A DNA stretch of 64,000 bases from JAICMB01 sp035295125 (GTDB lineage: Bacteria; Acidobacteriota; Terriglobia; Bryobacterales; Bryobacteraceae). The stretch lies in the NCBI GenBank assembly GCA_035295125.1, contig DATGJP010000084.1, forward strand, positions 62,001 to 126,000. Reading direction: 5' to 3'. Of the stretch, positions 8,937-17,660 are shown one piece after another (the first letter of the stretch is position 1; each line of letters opens with the position of its first letter). The translations under genes and the position numbers were made by a program. The notes below the pieces were generated by a model. The model saw nothing but the letters and a program-made list of their open reading frames with translations. It had not been told where the DNA came from and did no database searches.

Positions 8937-9154
8937 AGCGCAAGATAGCAATTGCGCGCGGGATTGCACTCGTAATCGTCGACCGCCTTGCCGTCCGGGC
9001 CAAGGCATTTCTGCGTCTTATGACACCAGAAAAGCCGGTCGTTCGAGTGCGGAATGGAAGGATTCCATTCCGCCTCGATATACAGACCTTTCCAGCGCAG
9101 ATTCTCGCAGCGATCGTCGTCGAGCTGCGTGAGTGACGAGCGTTCGCGATTCAT
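8933..9154 (-). CDS. Small Cys-rich protein at the end of a molybdenum hydroxylase operon
   Basis: The 73-residue protein contains five cysteines, including a WCHKTQKC pair and an ECNPARNC pair, and no signal peptide. It starts 4 bp after the stop of the FAD subunit gene, with GGAAGGG as ribosome site inside that gene's end, so it belongs to the same transcript. I do not recognise the family. The paired cysteines would suit metal binding or an Fe-S or disulfide role, but this is inference from composition. Confidence 0.6.
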   Translation of the reverse strand: MNRERSSLTQLDDDRCENLRWKGLYIEAEWNPSIPHSNDRLFWCHKTQKCLGPDGKAVDDYECNPARNCYLAL

Positions 9155-9158
9155 AAGA

Positions 9159-10136
9159 TCAGGCCCTTCCAGAGGCCTCCTGGAGCGCGCGCTTCACGGC
9201 AACGCGTGCAAGCTGCACTTTGTAAGCGTTCTGGCTGAGCGGCTTGGCATCGGCCACCGCCGCGTCCGCCGCCTTGGCGATCGATGCCTCGCTCAGGCTC
9301 TGCCCGGCCAACGCTTTCTCGGCGCCTTCCGCGATCCACGGCGTCGGCGCCACGTGACCCAACACAATTCGCGCCGAACTCACGTTCGATCCGCTCATAT
9401 GGAGAACCACGGATGCCGTAGCGAGCGGCCAATCCATCGCCCCACGCTCGCGAATCTCATGCGTGGTGTTCTTCGCACCGGCCGCCGACGGAATCATGAT
9501 TTCCGTCAGAATCTCGTCCGCATGGATCGCCGTTTCCCGCCCGGACTCGTTTTGCGGCGCCATGAAGAACTTCTCAACAGCTACCGTGCGGCTTCCGGAA
9601 GCGGACACCAGCTTTACCTGCGCCCCGAGCGCAACCAGCGCCGGACCGAGGCTCGAAGGACTGACAAAATATGCCGGACCGCCGCCGAAAATCGCGTGAT
9701 AACGATTCTCGCCATTCGGCACCAGGCTCTGGCCATCCTTCATCGCCAGCAAACCGAAGCCATTGCGGAAATACCAGCAGCGCGGACGCTGGCAGAGGTC
9801 TCCGCCCACAGTCCCCATGTTGCGGATCTGCGGGCTGGTGATGCCCAAAGCCGCCGACGTCAGCGAGGGAAATTCCGACCGCACGGCCGCGTTCGAAGCC
9901 AGTTCGTCCAAAGTGACGACCGCCCCGATCCGCAGCCCCTGCGGCGTTTTGCTAATGCCGCGCAGCTCGCCGATATTCTTTATGTTGACCACCCGTTTGG
10001 GCGTGTGAAGGTATTCCTTCATCATGCTGATCTGGTCGGTCCCGCCCGCCAGGATATCGGTCTCGCCCCATTTCGCGCTAAGCAATGGCAGCGTTTCTTT
10101 TACACTCGTAGGACTTGCGTATTCGAAGGCTTGCAT
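9159..10136 (-). CDS. FAD-binding (subunit M) protein of a molybdenum hydroxylase
   Basis: The 325-residue protein is the medium FAD subunit of the xanthine dehydrogenase family: N-terminal FAD fold with ILAGGTDQ, the VGGDL segment, and a C-terminal CO-dehydrogenase flavoprotein domain. It has the CQRPRCWYFR stretch typical of periplasmic aldehyde oxidoreductase-type subunits, whose E. coli relative PaoB binds an additional [4Fe-4S] cluster; only part of that Cys set is visible here. It has no signal and should be exported as a complex with the Tat-bearing Fe-S subunit. It directly abuts the upstream Moco subunit gene. Confidence 0.9.
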   Translation of the reverse strand: MQAFEYASPTSVKETLPLLSAKWGETDILAGGTDQISMMKEYLHTPKRVVNIKNIGELRGISKTPQGLRIGAVVTLDELASNAAVRSEFPSLTSAALGITSPQIRNMGTVGGDLCQRPRCWYFRNGFGLLAMKDGQSLVPNGENRYHAIFGGGPAYFVSPSSLGPALVALGAQVKLVSASGSRTVAVEKFFMAPQNESGRETAIHADEILTEIMIPSAAGAKNTTHEIRERGAMDWPLATASVVLHMSGSNVSSARIVLGHVAPTPWIAEGAEKALAGQSLSEASIAKAADAAVADAKPLSQNAYKVQLARVAVKRALQEASGRA

Positions 10137-12284
10137 TTACGCGTTCCTCCTTGCCAGCGTGTCGAGCACGCGCATAGGCGTCATGGGCACCATCGGCACC
10201 CGAACGCCAAGGGCATTCGCAACCGCGTTCGCGATGGCTGCAATCCCGGGTACGGTCGGGGGCTCGCCGAGACCGATTACACCGCGTTTGTCGTGTTCCG
10301 GGGCGATGTCCATGTGGACCATGATCTCGCCGATATCGTCAATGCCGGCCAGCTTGTAAAATTCCATGTCGGCATTCAGCATGCGGCCCGTCGCCGCATC
10401 CATGACGCGTTCTTCCATCAGCGCCCCGCAGATACTCATGATGCAGGCGCCGTAAACCTGGCTTTCGGCTGTCTTTGGATTCACTACCATGCCGCAATCG
10501 TGCACCGCGACATGCTTGTTGATCCGCACGATGCCGGTTTCGGTGTCCACCGAAACGTCGGACATGTGGATGCCTCCCACGCCCGAGGACATCATGCCCT
10601 CCTTCATGGATTCGCGCGGGACGTTCTCGCCCATCTCCGAAATAGTGTCGACGCCGAGCTTGCGGCAGGCTTCCTGCCAGCTCATGCTTTTCTCGGGATT
10701 CCCTTTCACGCGGATGCGGTTGTCGACCGCCTCCAGTTGATCGGGCGTGGTGTCGAGAGCTTTCGCGACCAGTTGGAACAGCTTGTCGAGGGCGTTCACC
10801 GTCGACTTACGGGTCGAAACTGTGACGCCGCCGATGGTGGTTGAACCGCCGGATGCGCCGGAGTTCGGGAAGTTGCTGTCGCCGATCTTCACCTTCACCT
10901 GGTTCACTTCGAGACCGAAAGTTTCGGCGGCGACCATGGCGATCATGGTGCGGGTGGCTGTGCCCAGGTCCTGCGAGGCCAGTTCCACTTCCACCGATGC
11001 GTCGGGATGGATCGTCGTGCGGCACTTGCTGGCGTGTCCGCCGCCGCCCCAGGTCCCGATGCCGAGTCCGAGTCCGCGCTTGATCGTTCCGTTGCCGGAA
11101 TCGCCTCGCTGGTGCCAGTTCTTCTTCCAGTCGATCATGCCGGCGGCAATATCGATCTGCTTGGCGTAAACCTCGGGGCGCTCCGTGTAGGCAAGGTTCT
11201 TTTTGAACATCTCCGCCGGGTCCATCTTGAGCTTGGCGGCGAGATCTTCAAACGCCGAGCATGTGATGAAGGAAACCTGCGGATGCGTGGGAGCGCGCCA
11301 GGCTCGAGCACTTCCCGTGTTCACTGAGACTGCGGTGTGATTGACCCGGCGGTTCGGAACTTTGGTGAATACATACGGCAGCAACTGCGCGTTCACGCCG
11401 CCGCCAGTCACGCCGCCGGTTGCCCAGCTTTGAGAATCCCAGGCCGTAATCGTCCCGTCCTGTTTCGCGGCTACCTTCACCTTGGCGTATACAGACGGCC
11501 GATTGCCGGCGATCTGCAGCTCGGTAGCGCGATCGAGGAACAACTTCACCGGCCGGCCGCCGCTGTCCTTCGAGAGGCGCGCCGCCTCGACGCCCCAACT
11601 GTCGGCCGGGAACTTGCTCCCGAAGCCGCCACCCATGTAATCCATGTGCACGTGGATGTTCGTGACGGGGACGTTCAGGGCTTTTCCCACATCGCCGCTG
11701 ATGCCCGATACGTTTTGCGTGGAGGGCCAGTACTCAATCTTGTCGCCATTCCAGGCGATGGTCTGGCCATGCGGTTCCAGGCAGCAGTGCGTCAACACCG
11801 GAATGCCATACTGGCCTTCGGACATGACATCGGCTTCTTTGAACGCGGCATCCGGGTCGCCGGTCACCTGCTCGCCTGCCGGTTTGGCGCGATTGCCGAC
11901 CTTCGAAAGATCCTCTTCGCGCACGACGTGCGGGAGCACTTCGTAATCGATTTTAACCAGGCGGATGGCGTCCTTTGCGATCTCCTCGGTTTCGGCCGCG
12001 ATCGCCACCATTTCCGCACCCTGCCACTGAACTTCGTCGCCCGCTTTCACCATCTCGCGGACTGCGGTGACACCTTTGAGCGCCTTGGCCGCGCTTGTAT
12101 CGATGCTTTTCACGCGAGCGTGAGCGTAAGGTGACGTCACCAGCACGCCATGAAGCAAACCTTGCGGGTTGATGTCGGAATTGTACTTTGCGGCGCCGGT
12201 CGATTTGGCGATGCCATCGAGGCGGCTGAGGCGCTTCCCGATAACGCGCCGTTGCCCCATCGGGGGCCAGCTATAATCAGGCAT
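10137..12284 (-). CDS. Molybdenum-cofactor-binding large subunit, xanthine dehydrogenase family
   Basis: The 715-residue protein carries the Moco-binding signatures GGGFGSKFP and RAWRAPTH and, near the end, GLGEPPTVPG, which contains the catalytic glutamate of this enzyme family. It forms an alpha-beta-gamma complex with the flanking FAD and Fe-S subunits. The gene arrangement (Fe-S, Moco, FAD) and the Tat signal on the Fe-S subunit resemble E. coli PaoABC, a periplasmic aldehyde oxidoreductase, so an aldehyde or heterocycle is the likely substrate (inference). Its start overlaps the Fe-S subunit gene by 8 bp. Confidence 0.92.
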   Translation of the reverse strand: MPDYSWPPMGQRRVIGKRLSRLDGIAKSTGAAKYNSDINPQGLLHGVLVTSPYAHARVKSIDTSAAKALKGVTAVREMVKAGDEVQWQGAEMVAIAAETEEIAKDAIRLVKIDYEVLPHVVREEDLSKVGNRAKPAGEQVTGDPDAAFKEADVMSEGQYGIPVLTHCCLEPHGQTIAWNGDKIEYWPSTQNVSGISGDVGKALNVPVTNIHVHMDYMGGGFGSKFPADSWGVEAARLSKDSGGRPVKLFLDRATELQIAGNRPSVYAKVKVAAKQDGTITAWDSQSWATGGVTGGGVNAQLLPYVFTKVPNRRVNHTAVSVNTGSARAWRAPTHPQVSFITCSAFEDLAAKLKMDPAEMFKKNLAYTERPEVYAKQIDIAAGMIDWKKNWHQRGDSGNGTIKRGLGLGIGTWGGGGHASKCRTTIHPDASVEVELASQDLGTATRTMIAMVAAETFGLEVNQVKVKIGDSNFPNSGASGGSTTIGGVTVSTRKSTVNALDKLFQLVAKALDTTPDQLEAVDNRIRVKGNPEKSMSWQEACRKLGVDTISEMGENVPRESMKEGMMSSGVGGIHMSDVSVDTETGIVRINKHVAVHDCGMVVNPKTAESQVYGACIMSICGALMEERVMDAATGRMLNADMEFYKLAGIDDIGEIMVHMDIAPEHDKRGVIGLGEPPTVPGIAAIANAVANALGVRVPMVPMTPMRVLDTLARRNA

Positions 12285-12924
12285 TTCGTCCTCCTTGCCG
12301 TATCGCGGTGGCTGCTTCCACTACGGCTTTTCGAATTCCCATGTATGTGCCGCAGCGGCAGAAGTTCCCGCCCAGGCCCTTCCGGACTTCTTCCTCGCTG
12401 GGAACGCCCGGATGACGATCGAGGAATCCCTTGGCTGCCATCACGAAGCCCGGCGTGCAATATCCGCACTGTTGCGCGTCATTGTTGACGAACGCGGTGG
12501 AAACGGGGTGCGGTCTGCGGCCCTCCGAGAGCCCTTCTAAAGTTTCGATCTTCTTTCCTTGCGCCTCGATGGCGAGCACCGAGCAGGAGTACATCACTTT
12601 GCCGTCGATGATCACGGTGCAGGCACCGCAGGTTCCGCGGTCGCACACGCGCTTGGCGGCAGTCAGGTCGAGGCGATCGCGCAAGGCGTCGAGCAGGGTA
12701 GTGCGCGGCTCAACGGTAACATTGCGGGATTTGCCATTAATGTTGAGTGTGATGGGTACTTCACCAGGGCCGACGACTTTGGCTGACGCTGCAGCTTCGG
12801 CCTCGGTCTCGAGGATGCCCGTAGTAAGGGCCCCGCTGGTGATTCCCATGCCCGCGAGAAATCCGCGGCGCGAAAATCTGGACTTTTTCGTTTTGGGTTG
12901 ATCTGGTTCCTTGGAAGAACTCAC
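12277..12924 (-). CDS. [2Fe-2S] subunit of the molybdenum hydroxylase, Tat-exported
   Basis: A twin-arginine signal (SRRGFLAGMG) opens the protein. Then comes a plant-type ferredoxin domain (CDRGTCGACTV and a later Cys) and a second all-helical [2Fe-2S] domain (QCGYCTPGF, then NFCRCGTY). The frame is open up to 12969, but the GTG at 12924 is preferred because AAGGAAGG sits 6-8 bp upstream. This is the first gene of a four-gene operon running to 8933. It carries the only Tat signal of the complex, so the other subunits must be co-exported with it. Confidence 0.92.
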   Translation of the reverse strand: MSSSKEPDQPKTKKSRFSRRGFLAGMGITSGALTTGILETEAEAAASAKVVGPGEVPITLNINGKSRNVTVEPRTTLLDALRDRLDLTAAKRVCDRGTCGACTVIIDGKVMYSCSVLAIEAQGKKIETLEGLSEGRRPHPVSTAFVNNDAQQCGYCTPGFVMAAKGFLDRHPGVPSEEEVRKGLGGNFCRCGTYMGIRKAVVEAATAIRQGGRNA

Positions 12925-13103
12925 GAGACACCTTCCTTCGGGTGAAGAGAATCTTAATGATCTTAACAAATGGCGGGGGGTTGGGGCGGATGGTTACCGT
13001 TAACGAAGAATGGACGCAATGGCTTAGGAGTACAATCCCGATAGGTCAGGAAGTCGTAACAAGGAATCCTGTTCCGGAGGTCCGATGGACACCTGGACAG
13101 CCG

Positions 13104-14102
13104 TTAGCGAACCAGGAGTGACGTCATCAGGAAACCGCCACCTATCAGTCCGCCAAACAATATCGCTCCCAGCAGCAGCGGCCGCGTACCGGCCCGCTTC
13201 ATCTGCTCCCAATGCGTGCTCACTCCAAGAGCAAACATCGCAGCGCTCAAAAGGATCGTGTCGATATCGATCAGCGCCGACCGCAGGGCCGCCGGTGGCT
13301 TGAGCCACGATTGAGCGACGATCACCGCCACAAATCCAAGCACAAACCACGGAAATCCGATCGCGCGCCCCTTGGAGGCGCCTTCCGGCCGTCGAATGCG
13401 GCCCACCAGCAGCAGGGCCGGGGCCAGCAGCAGCACGCGTAACATCTTGGTCACGACCGCCGTGTCGCTCGCGAGTTGTCCGACCGCGCGCCCAGCAGCC
13501 ACCACCTGGGCCACCTCATGCACCGTCGCGCCCGTGTAAATCCCGAAGGTTCGCTCGCTGAAACCCGTCAGCGGATAGAGAAACGGATACAGGAACATCG
13601 CGGCAGTTCCGAAAACCACCACGGTGGCGACCGCGACACTCGCCTTGTGCGACTCGCTTTCGATGACGCGATCGGTAGCCAGTACCGCCGCCGCGCCGCA
13701 GATCCCACTGCCCGCGCTCACCAACAGCGCGGTGTCGGAATCGAGTTTCAGGACACGCGTACCGAGCCAGTACCCAACAATCAGAACCGACGTGATCACA
13801 GTTATATCGAGAGCCAGCGCTCGCGGACCGAGATGCCACAGGTCGCCCACGGTCAGCCGCACGCCATAGAGCATCACGCCCAACCGCAGGATTTTCTGCT
13901 GCGAGAATCGTAAGCCCGGTTGAAAGCGGCTCGGCAAACGGCCCCCCGCGGCATTGCCCAGCACCATTCCAGCGACAATCGCCAGGGTGAGCGCACTCAG
14001 TTGCAGCGCATGATTCCACGGCATCGAGGCCGCTCGCCAAACCAGTAAAGCGACAGCGAGGCACAATGCGAAGCCCCATCCAACACCCTTGAAAAGGCCC
14101 AT
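13104..14102 (-). CDS. yeiH: YeiH/UPF0324 family putative sulfate/sulfonate exporter
   Basis: This 332-residue inner-membrane protein has about ten helices and the family motifs QKILRLGVMLYGVRLT, GSGICGAAAVLAT and GATVHEVAQVVAAG. The family is annotated as putative sulfate exporter from indirect evidence, and the substrate is not proven. It is divergent from a LysR regulator, the same arrangement as yeiH-yeiE in enterobacteria, where YeiE controls sulfite-related functions. Length is normal. About 180 bp downstream separates it from the Fe-S subunit gene and shows nothing convincing. Confidence 0.88.
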   Translation of the reverse strand: MGLFKGVGWGFALCLAVALLVWRAASMPWNHALQLSALTLAIVAGMVLGNAAGGRLPSRFQPGLRFSQQKILRLGVMLYGVRLTVGDLWHLGPRALALDITVITSVLIVGYWLGTRVLKLDSDTALLVSAGSGICGAAAVLATDRVIESESHKASVAVATVVVFGTAAMFLYPFLYPLTGFSERTFGIYTGATVHEVAQVVAAGRAVGQLASDTAVVTKMLRVLLLAPALLLVGRIRRPEGASKGRAIGFPWFVLGFVAVIVAQSWLKPPAALRSALIDIDTILLSAAMFALGVSTHWEQMKRAGTRPLLLGAILFGGLIGGGFLMTSLLVR

Positions 14103-14180
14103 AACCCTGCACCCACAATAGGCGCGTGCCGCAAATAAGTAAAACTGATAATTTCAATACTGCTGTTTGATCCAATCAAT

Positions 14181-15062
14181 ATGCGAATCACAGTACGACA
14201 GCTCGAGGTCTTTGCCGCCATCTGTCAGGAACAGACGGTAACGGGCGCCTCCCGAAAGATCGGGCTTTCCCAGGCCGCTACAAGCCAGGCATTGGCTGAA
14301 CTGGAAAACCTCCTCGAGCGGAAGCTTTTCGACCGCCATGGGCGCCGCATCGTACTAAACGCGGCAGGTCGCCAACTTCTTCCCGCGGCTGTCCAAGTCC
14401 TCGACCGTGTCCGCGATATCGAGACGGCCGGCGCACCTTCGACAGCTCACATCAAGCTGTGTGCCAGCCTTACGACGGGCAATTACATGCTCCCCTCCAT
14501 CATTTCCCGCTTTGCCCGACTCCACCCGGGCTGTCAGTTTCATGTCGCACTGGGCAACACCGACCAGGTCGTGGAATCGTTACTGCAGTTCGAAAGCGAT
14601 GCGGGCTGGATCGAAGGGCTGGTGCAACACCAGGACCTGCAAGCTTTTCCCTGGCGTGAGGACGAGTTGGTGATCGTCGCCAAGCAAGGTCACAGGCTGG
14701 CTTCCCATCACGCGACACCCGAAGATCTCGCCGCCGCCGCCTGGATTCTGCGCGAAAAAGGCTCCGGTACCCGCGCCGTATTCGAGGACGCCATCGCAGG
14801 CAAATTCCGGCTGGAGCACGTGCCCATTGAATTTGGAGGAATCGAAGCGATTAAGCACGCCGTGCTTGCCGGAGCCGGCCTGGGCTGCATCTCGCGTTCC
14901 GCCGTGGCACCGGAGTTGAAGACCGGCCAACTCCGCCGTGTTCACGCATCGTGGCTCAACCTGCGGCGCCAGCTCACAGTCCTGATTCACCGCGAAAAGT
15001 ACCTCGATACGGGCCTGCGAGGCTTTCTCAGTTATGCCGGGGTGACGTTAACAGCCGGCTGA
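14181..15062 (+). CDS. LysR family regulator, YeiE-like
   Basis: The 293-residue protein has an N-terminal helix-turn-helix (RQLEVFAAICQEQTVTGAS, then LSQAATSQALAELE) and a LysR substrate-binding domain from about residue 90. It is divergent from yeiH with 78 bp between the two starts, so it most likely controls that gene and itself from a shared operator. The AT-rich stretch TGATAATTTCAATA (about 14148-14161) has the T-N11-A spacing of LysR sites. The effector is unknown; YeiE of E. coli responds to sulfite. Confidence 0.9.
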   Translation: MRITVRQLEVFAAICQEQTVTGASRKIGLSQAATSQALAELENLLERKLFDRHGRRIVLNAAGRQLLPAAVQVLDRVRDIETAGAPSTAHIKLCASLTTGNYMLPSIISRFARLHPGCQFHVALGNTDQVVESLLQFESDAGWIEGLVQHQDLQAFPWREDELVIVAKQGHRLASHHATPEDLAAAAWILREKGSGTRAVFEDAIAGKFRLEHVPIEFGGIEAIKHAVLAGAGLGCISRSAVAPELKTGQLRRVHASWLNLRRQLTVLIHREKYLDTGLRGFLSYAGVTLTAG

Positions 15063-15116
15063 AGGACTCCGTTTCTATCAATGCTATGCCGTGGATAAAC
15101 GCAGACGAGTCCTCGC

Positions 15117-15626
15117 TCACGAAACCCGCACCGCGTCGTAGTCCGGTCTGTCGGAAAACCGCTCCATGATGCGCGATGGGTTACCGAGATCGGTGAAACC
15201 GTATTGCCGGTACAACCCGTGCGCATCGCGCGTCGCCAGCATCCAGCGGCGCAGTCCCTGAAGTTCCGGATGCGACACCATTACCTTCATGAGCCACTTC
15301 GAAAGTCCCTGCCCTCGAAACTCTTCGAGAATGAACACGTCTGCAACCCAGGCAAACGTTGCATAATCCGAAACCACTCGCGCAAATCCGATCTGACGTT
15401 CGCCCTGGTACATACCGAACGGCAGCGAGTGCTTCACCGATTTCCGTATGACATGCATCGGGCGGCCCGACGCCCAATAGGACGTCTTATACAGGTATTC
15501 GTAAATGGCGTTATAGTCCAGCCGCTCCGGATCCGTGCTGATAACATAATCGCCGCGCAGCCATTGCTCTCCCAGAAATGTTCTCCTTCCAACCTCTAGC
15601 GCTATTCTAGATTTTCCTATGTTCAT
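15117..15626 (-). CDS. GNAT family N-acetyltransferase
   Basis: The protein has the GNAT acetyl-CoA signature in FRGQGLSKWLMKVM, preceded by the beta-bulge WVADVFILEE, and ends with the usual GLYRQYGF strand. The frame is open to 15668. The ATG at 15626 overlaps the start of the divergent SDR gene by 8 bp, so the real start may lie further in. A good AAGGAGA site sits near 15585, but only non-ATG codons follow it. The substrate (small amine or protein) is unknown. Confidence 0.8.
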   Translation of the reverse strand: MNIGKSRIALEVGRRTFLGEQWLRGDYVISTDPERLDYNAIYEYLYKTSYWASGRPMHVIRKSVKHSLPFGMYQGERQIGFARVVSDYATFAWVADVFILEEFRGQGLSKWLMKVMVSHPELQGLRRWMLATRDAHGLYRQYGFTDLGNPSRIMERFSDRPDYDAVRVS

Positions 15627-16395
15627 TTCAAATCTTTTCTCGCTGGAAGGCCAGGTGGCCGTCGTCATTGGGGGTGGCGGCGTGCTGGCGGGGGCAATGG
15701 CGGAAGGGTTTGCGTTAGCCGGCGCGCGCGTCGTGATCGTGGGACGAACGCCCGAAAAAACGGAAGCGCGTGTCGAATCGATTCGTGCCCAGGGTCAGCA
15801 GGCCATCGGCGTAAACGGCGACATGAGCAGAAAAGCCGACCTGGAACGCGCACTCGATGAGACTATGCAGGCGTTCGGCCGCGTCGACGTTCTGCTCAAC
15901 GGCGCCGGCATCAACTCCGCCACGCCATTCTTCGACATCAGCGAGGAGGAATGGCACAAAATCATCGACGTCGACCTGACCAGCGTCTTTTTTGCATGCC
16001 AGATCTTCGGCAAGGCGATGGTGGAGTCTGGCAACGGGGGCTCCATCATCAACATATCCTCTGCCTCGTCCGATCCACCGCTGTCCCGTGTGTTCACCTA
16101 CTCGATCGCGAAAGGCGGCGTGAATCAACTCACCAAGTTCCTCGCTCGCGAGTTGGCGCCCCAGCGTGTTCGGGTAAACGCAATCTTGCCCGGCTTCTTC
16201 CCCGCCGAGCAAAACCGCAAGCTCCTCACCGCGGATCGAACCGAGGCCATCATGCGTCATACGCCAATGGCCCGCTTTGGCGATGCCGACGAGCTCGTGG
16301 CTACCGCGATCTATCTCGCGTCTGCCAAAGCCTCATCGTTTGTCACGGGAGCCATCGTCCGCGTGGACGGCGGCTTCGGCGCCATGACCATCTGA
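15619..16395 (+). CDS. SDR family oxidoreductase, fructuronate reductase/KduD-like
   Basis: The 258-residue protein has the NAD(P) loop GGGGVLAGA, the NGAG motif, and the catalytic serine, tyrosine and lysine (SSAS, then YSIAK). It ends with the typical FVTGAIVRVDGG. The GGGG version of the cofactor loop and the opening FSLEGQVAVV resemble SDR-type D-mannonate/fructuronate oxidoreductases, but no uronate genes are nearby, so the substrate is open. Its 3' end overlaps the convergent deiodinase-like gene by 63 bp. Confidence 0.85.
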   Translation: MFISNLFSLEGQVAVVIGGGGVLAGAMAEGFALAGARVVIVGRTPEKTEARVESIRAQGQQAIGVNGDMSRKADLERALDETMQAFGRVDVLLNGAGINSATPFFDISEEEWHKIIDVDLTSVFFACQIFGKAMVESGNGGSIINISSASSDPPLSRVFTYSIAKGGVNQLTKFLARELAPQRVRVNAILPGFFPAEQNRKLLTADRTEAIMRHTPMARFGDADELVATAIYLASAKASSFVTGAIVRVDGGFGAMTI

Positions 16396-17085
16396 GAGAA
16401 CGCGCTTCAGGCTTTCCTCCATCTCCCTGGGATGGAAGCCAAATGGCCCCGCCTTGCTCTTGTAGGCGACGCGCCCCTCGCGGTCGATAACGTACAAACG
16501 GTCGGGCCAGCCAGTGTAAGCAACGTCCGTTCGGTTATCGAAGCCGTCCAGGATCGCTGGGATGGCAAGGTGCAGATTGCGCACGCAGGCATCCGCCACC
16601 TCGCCGCGTTCCTGGTAACTCTTCGGACTCGCAAATACGACGTGCTGCGCGACGTTCGAGCTCATCTGCCACACGTCGCTCGCGTGGGCCTCCTGAATGT
16701 AAACGATGTAGAACGCCGCGCGGTCCTTGTACTGTTCATACATCGCGTTGAGCACGGGAGCCTCCCGGCGAAACGGCGGTCAAGTGTAGCTCCCGAAAAT
16801 CAGGACTACCGGTTTCGAGCCGCGAAACGAGGAAAGCCGCACGGTTGCACTTTTGTCCAGCGTCTGCAGTTCGAAATCGGGCGCAACGTCGCCGGCGTGA
16901 ATCACACCGCCGCGCGCATGCGACCATAACGTTTCAAACGGAAGCGCCATGAATAACGGACCCGGCACGTTCGCAATAAACCGGCCGAAATTCTCGGGCG
17001 GACGCCGCATTTCAGCATAGATCAGCGCGACGAATCCAATCCACAGGACCGTCAAGGTACCGAGAACCGTCACAACCTTGCGCAT
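16333..17085 (-). CDS. Deiodinase-like selenoprotein with in-frame TGA (Sec102)
   Basis: Two frames at 17085-16780 and 16779-16333 are in the same phase and separated only by a TGA at 16780-16782. Read through, they give a 250-residue protein with a hydrophobic N-terminal anchor (residues 5-25) and the iodothyronine deiodinase-like motif FGSYT-Sec-PPF, then YIQEAHASDVW, TGWPDRLYVID and GPFGFHP, all characteristic of that thioredoxin-fold family. In deiodinases Sec stands exactly at this TUPPF position. A small hairpin follows the TGA (16755-16767). Bacterial members are membrane-anchored proteins of unknown substrate. They are probably redox enzymes or reductive dehalogenases. Standard gene callers would split or truncate it. 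Confidence 0.88.
16755..16767 (-). promoter_or_regulatory. Candidate bacterial SECIS hairpin
   Basis: Immediately after the UGA, the mRNA can fold CGGGA-GGC-TCCCG: five pairs with a three-base loop. Two more G-C pairs are possible beyond one unpaired U. The loop begins 17 nt after the UGA and has G in both first positions. This fits the general rules for bacterial SECIS elements (short loop with an early G, 16-37 nt from the codon). The role is inferred from position and shape. Confidence 0.6.
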
Positions 17086-17189
17086 ACGATCCCTCCATTA
17101 TGCACAGCGCTGTAACCTTTTCGCGACAATCTGCTCTGTACGAATGTCGCCCGTATGTGTACAATGACAAAACTGGAGGGATTTTCAAA

Positions 17190-17504
17190 GTGAAGAAGCT
17201 CATTGCCATGCTATCGCTCGCTGCCAGCTGCGGATTCGCGGCCACGTTCAGCGGAACAGTAATCGACGTAATGTGTAAGGACAAGGACGCCGCTGCTCAC
17301 ACCAAGGACTGCGCACTCAGCTGCGCCAAGGGCGGTTTCGGTATCGTCACCTCCGACGGCAAGTTCATGAAGTTCGATGAGAAAGGCAACGCTAAAGCGC
17401 TGGCTGCCATTAAGGCGACCAAGAAGTCCAGCGATCTGAAGGCCACAGTTAAAGGGACCGCCGATGGCGATGTCCTCAAGGTCGACAGCATCATGGTCGA
17501 CTAG
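17190..17504 (+). CDS. Small exported protein, 104 residues
   Basis: The GTG at 17190 has a GGAGGG site 9 bp upstream and begins a signal peptide (MKKLIAMLSLAASCGFAA). The mature part is about 85 residues with three cysteines (VMCKDKDAAAHTKDCALSC) and then a Lys-rich beta domain with GIVTSDGKFMKFD. I recognise it only as a type of short periplasmic protein seen in acidobacteria. The cysteines could bind a metal or form a disulfide. A TACAAT hexamer at 17160-17165 could be its -10 box, without a good -35. Confidence 0.75.
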   Translation: MKKLIAMLSLAASCGFAATFSGTVIDVMCKDKDAAAHTKDCALSCAKGGFGIVTSDGKFMKFDEKGNAKALAAIKATKKSSDLKATVKGTADGDVLKVDSIMVD

Positions 17505-17509
17505 CTTCA

Positions 17510-17650
17510 GAGGCTGTGGGAGGGTGAAGCGGTTGTGAACCGTGCTGCCGCCCTGAGACAGCCCAATTAATTCACTGAGAATGCGCAGGCCGATTCGCCG
17601 GCGCATTCCCGGTTAGTTCCAAGGGTGAAGCAGGCGGTTTCGCCTTCCCT
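17510..17650. repeat. Dispersed repeat, diverged copy
   Basis: Elements of the family are present: GAGGCTGTGGGAGGGTGAAG, a CGGTTGTGAACCG palindrome (17530-17542), the inverted pair AATGCGC...GCGCATT around 17580-17607, and GCAGGCGGTTTCGCC (about 17630-17644). It fills the gap between two convergent genes. Confidence 0.55.
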
Positions 17651-17660
17651 CTGCGGAGCC

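Noticed and set aside
9054..10844. A 596-codon open frame antisense to the FAD and Moco subunits
   Set aside because: Rich in Arg and His with no domain or motif; typical shadow in high-GC DNA opposite well-supported genes.
13050..13064. A 15-base match to the conserved 3' end of 16S rRNA (GAAGTCGTAACAAGG)
   Set aside because: The flanks on both sides do not match rRNA (no GTAACC after it, no helix 44 or anti-Shine-Dalgarno), so it is not an rRNA gene or an obvious fragment; chance or a short relic cannot be separated.
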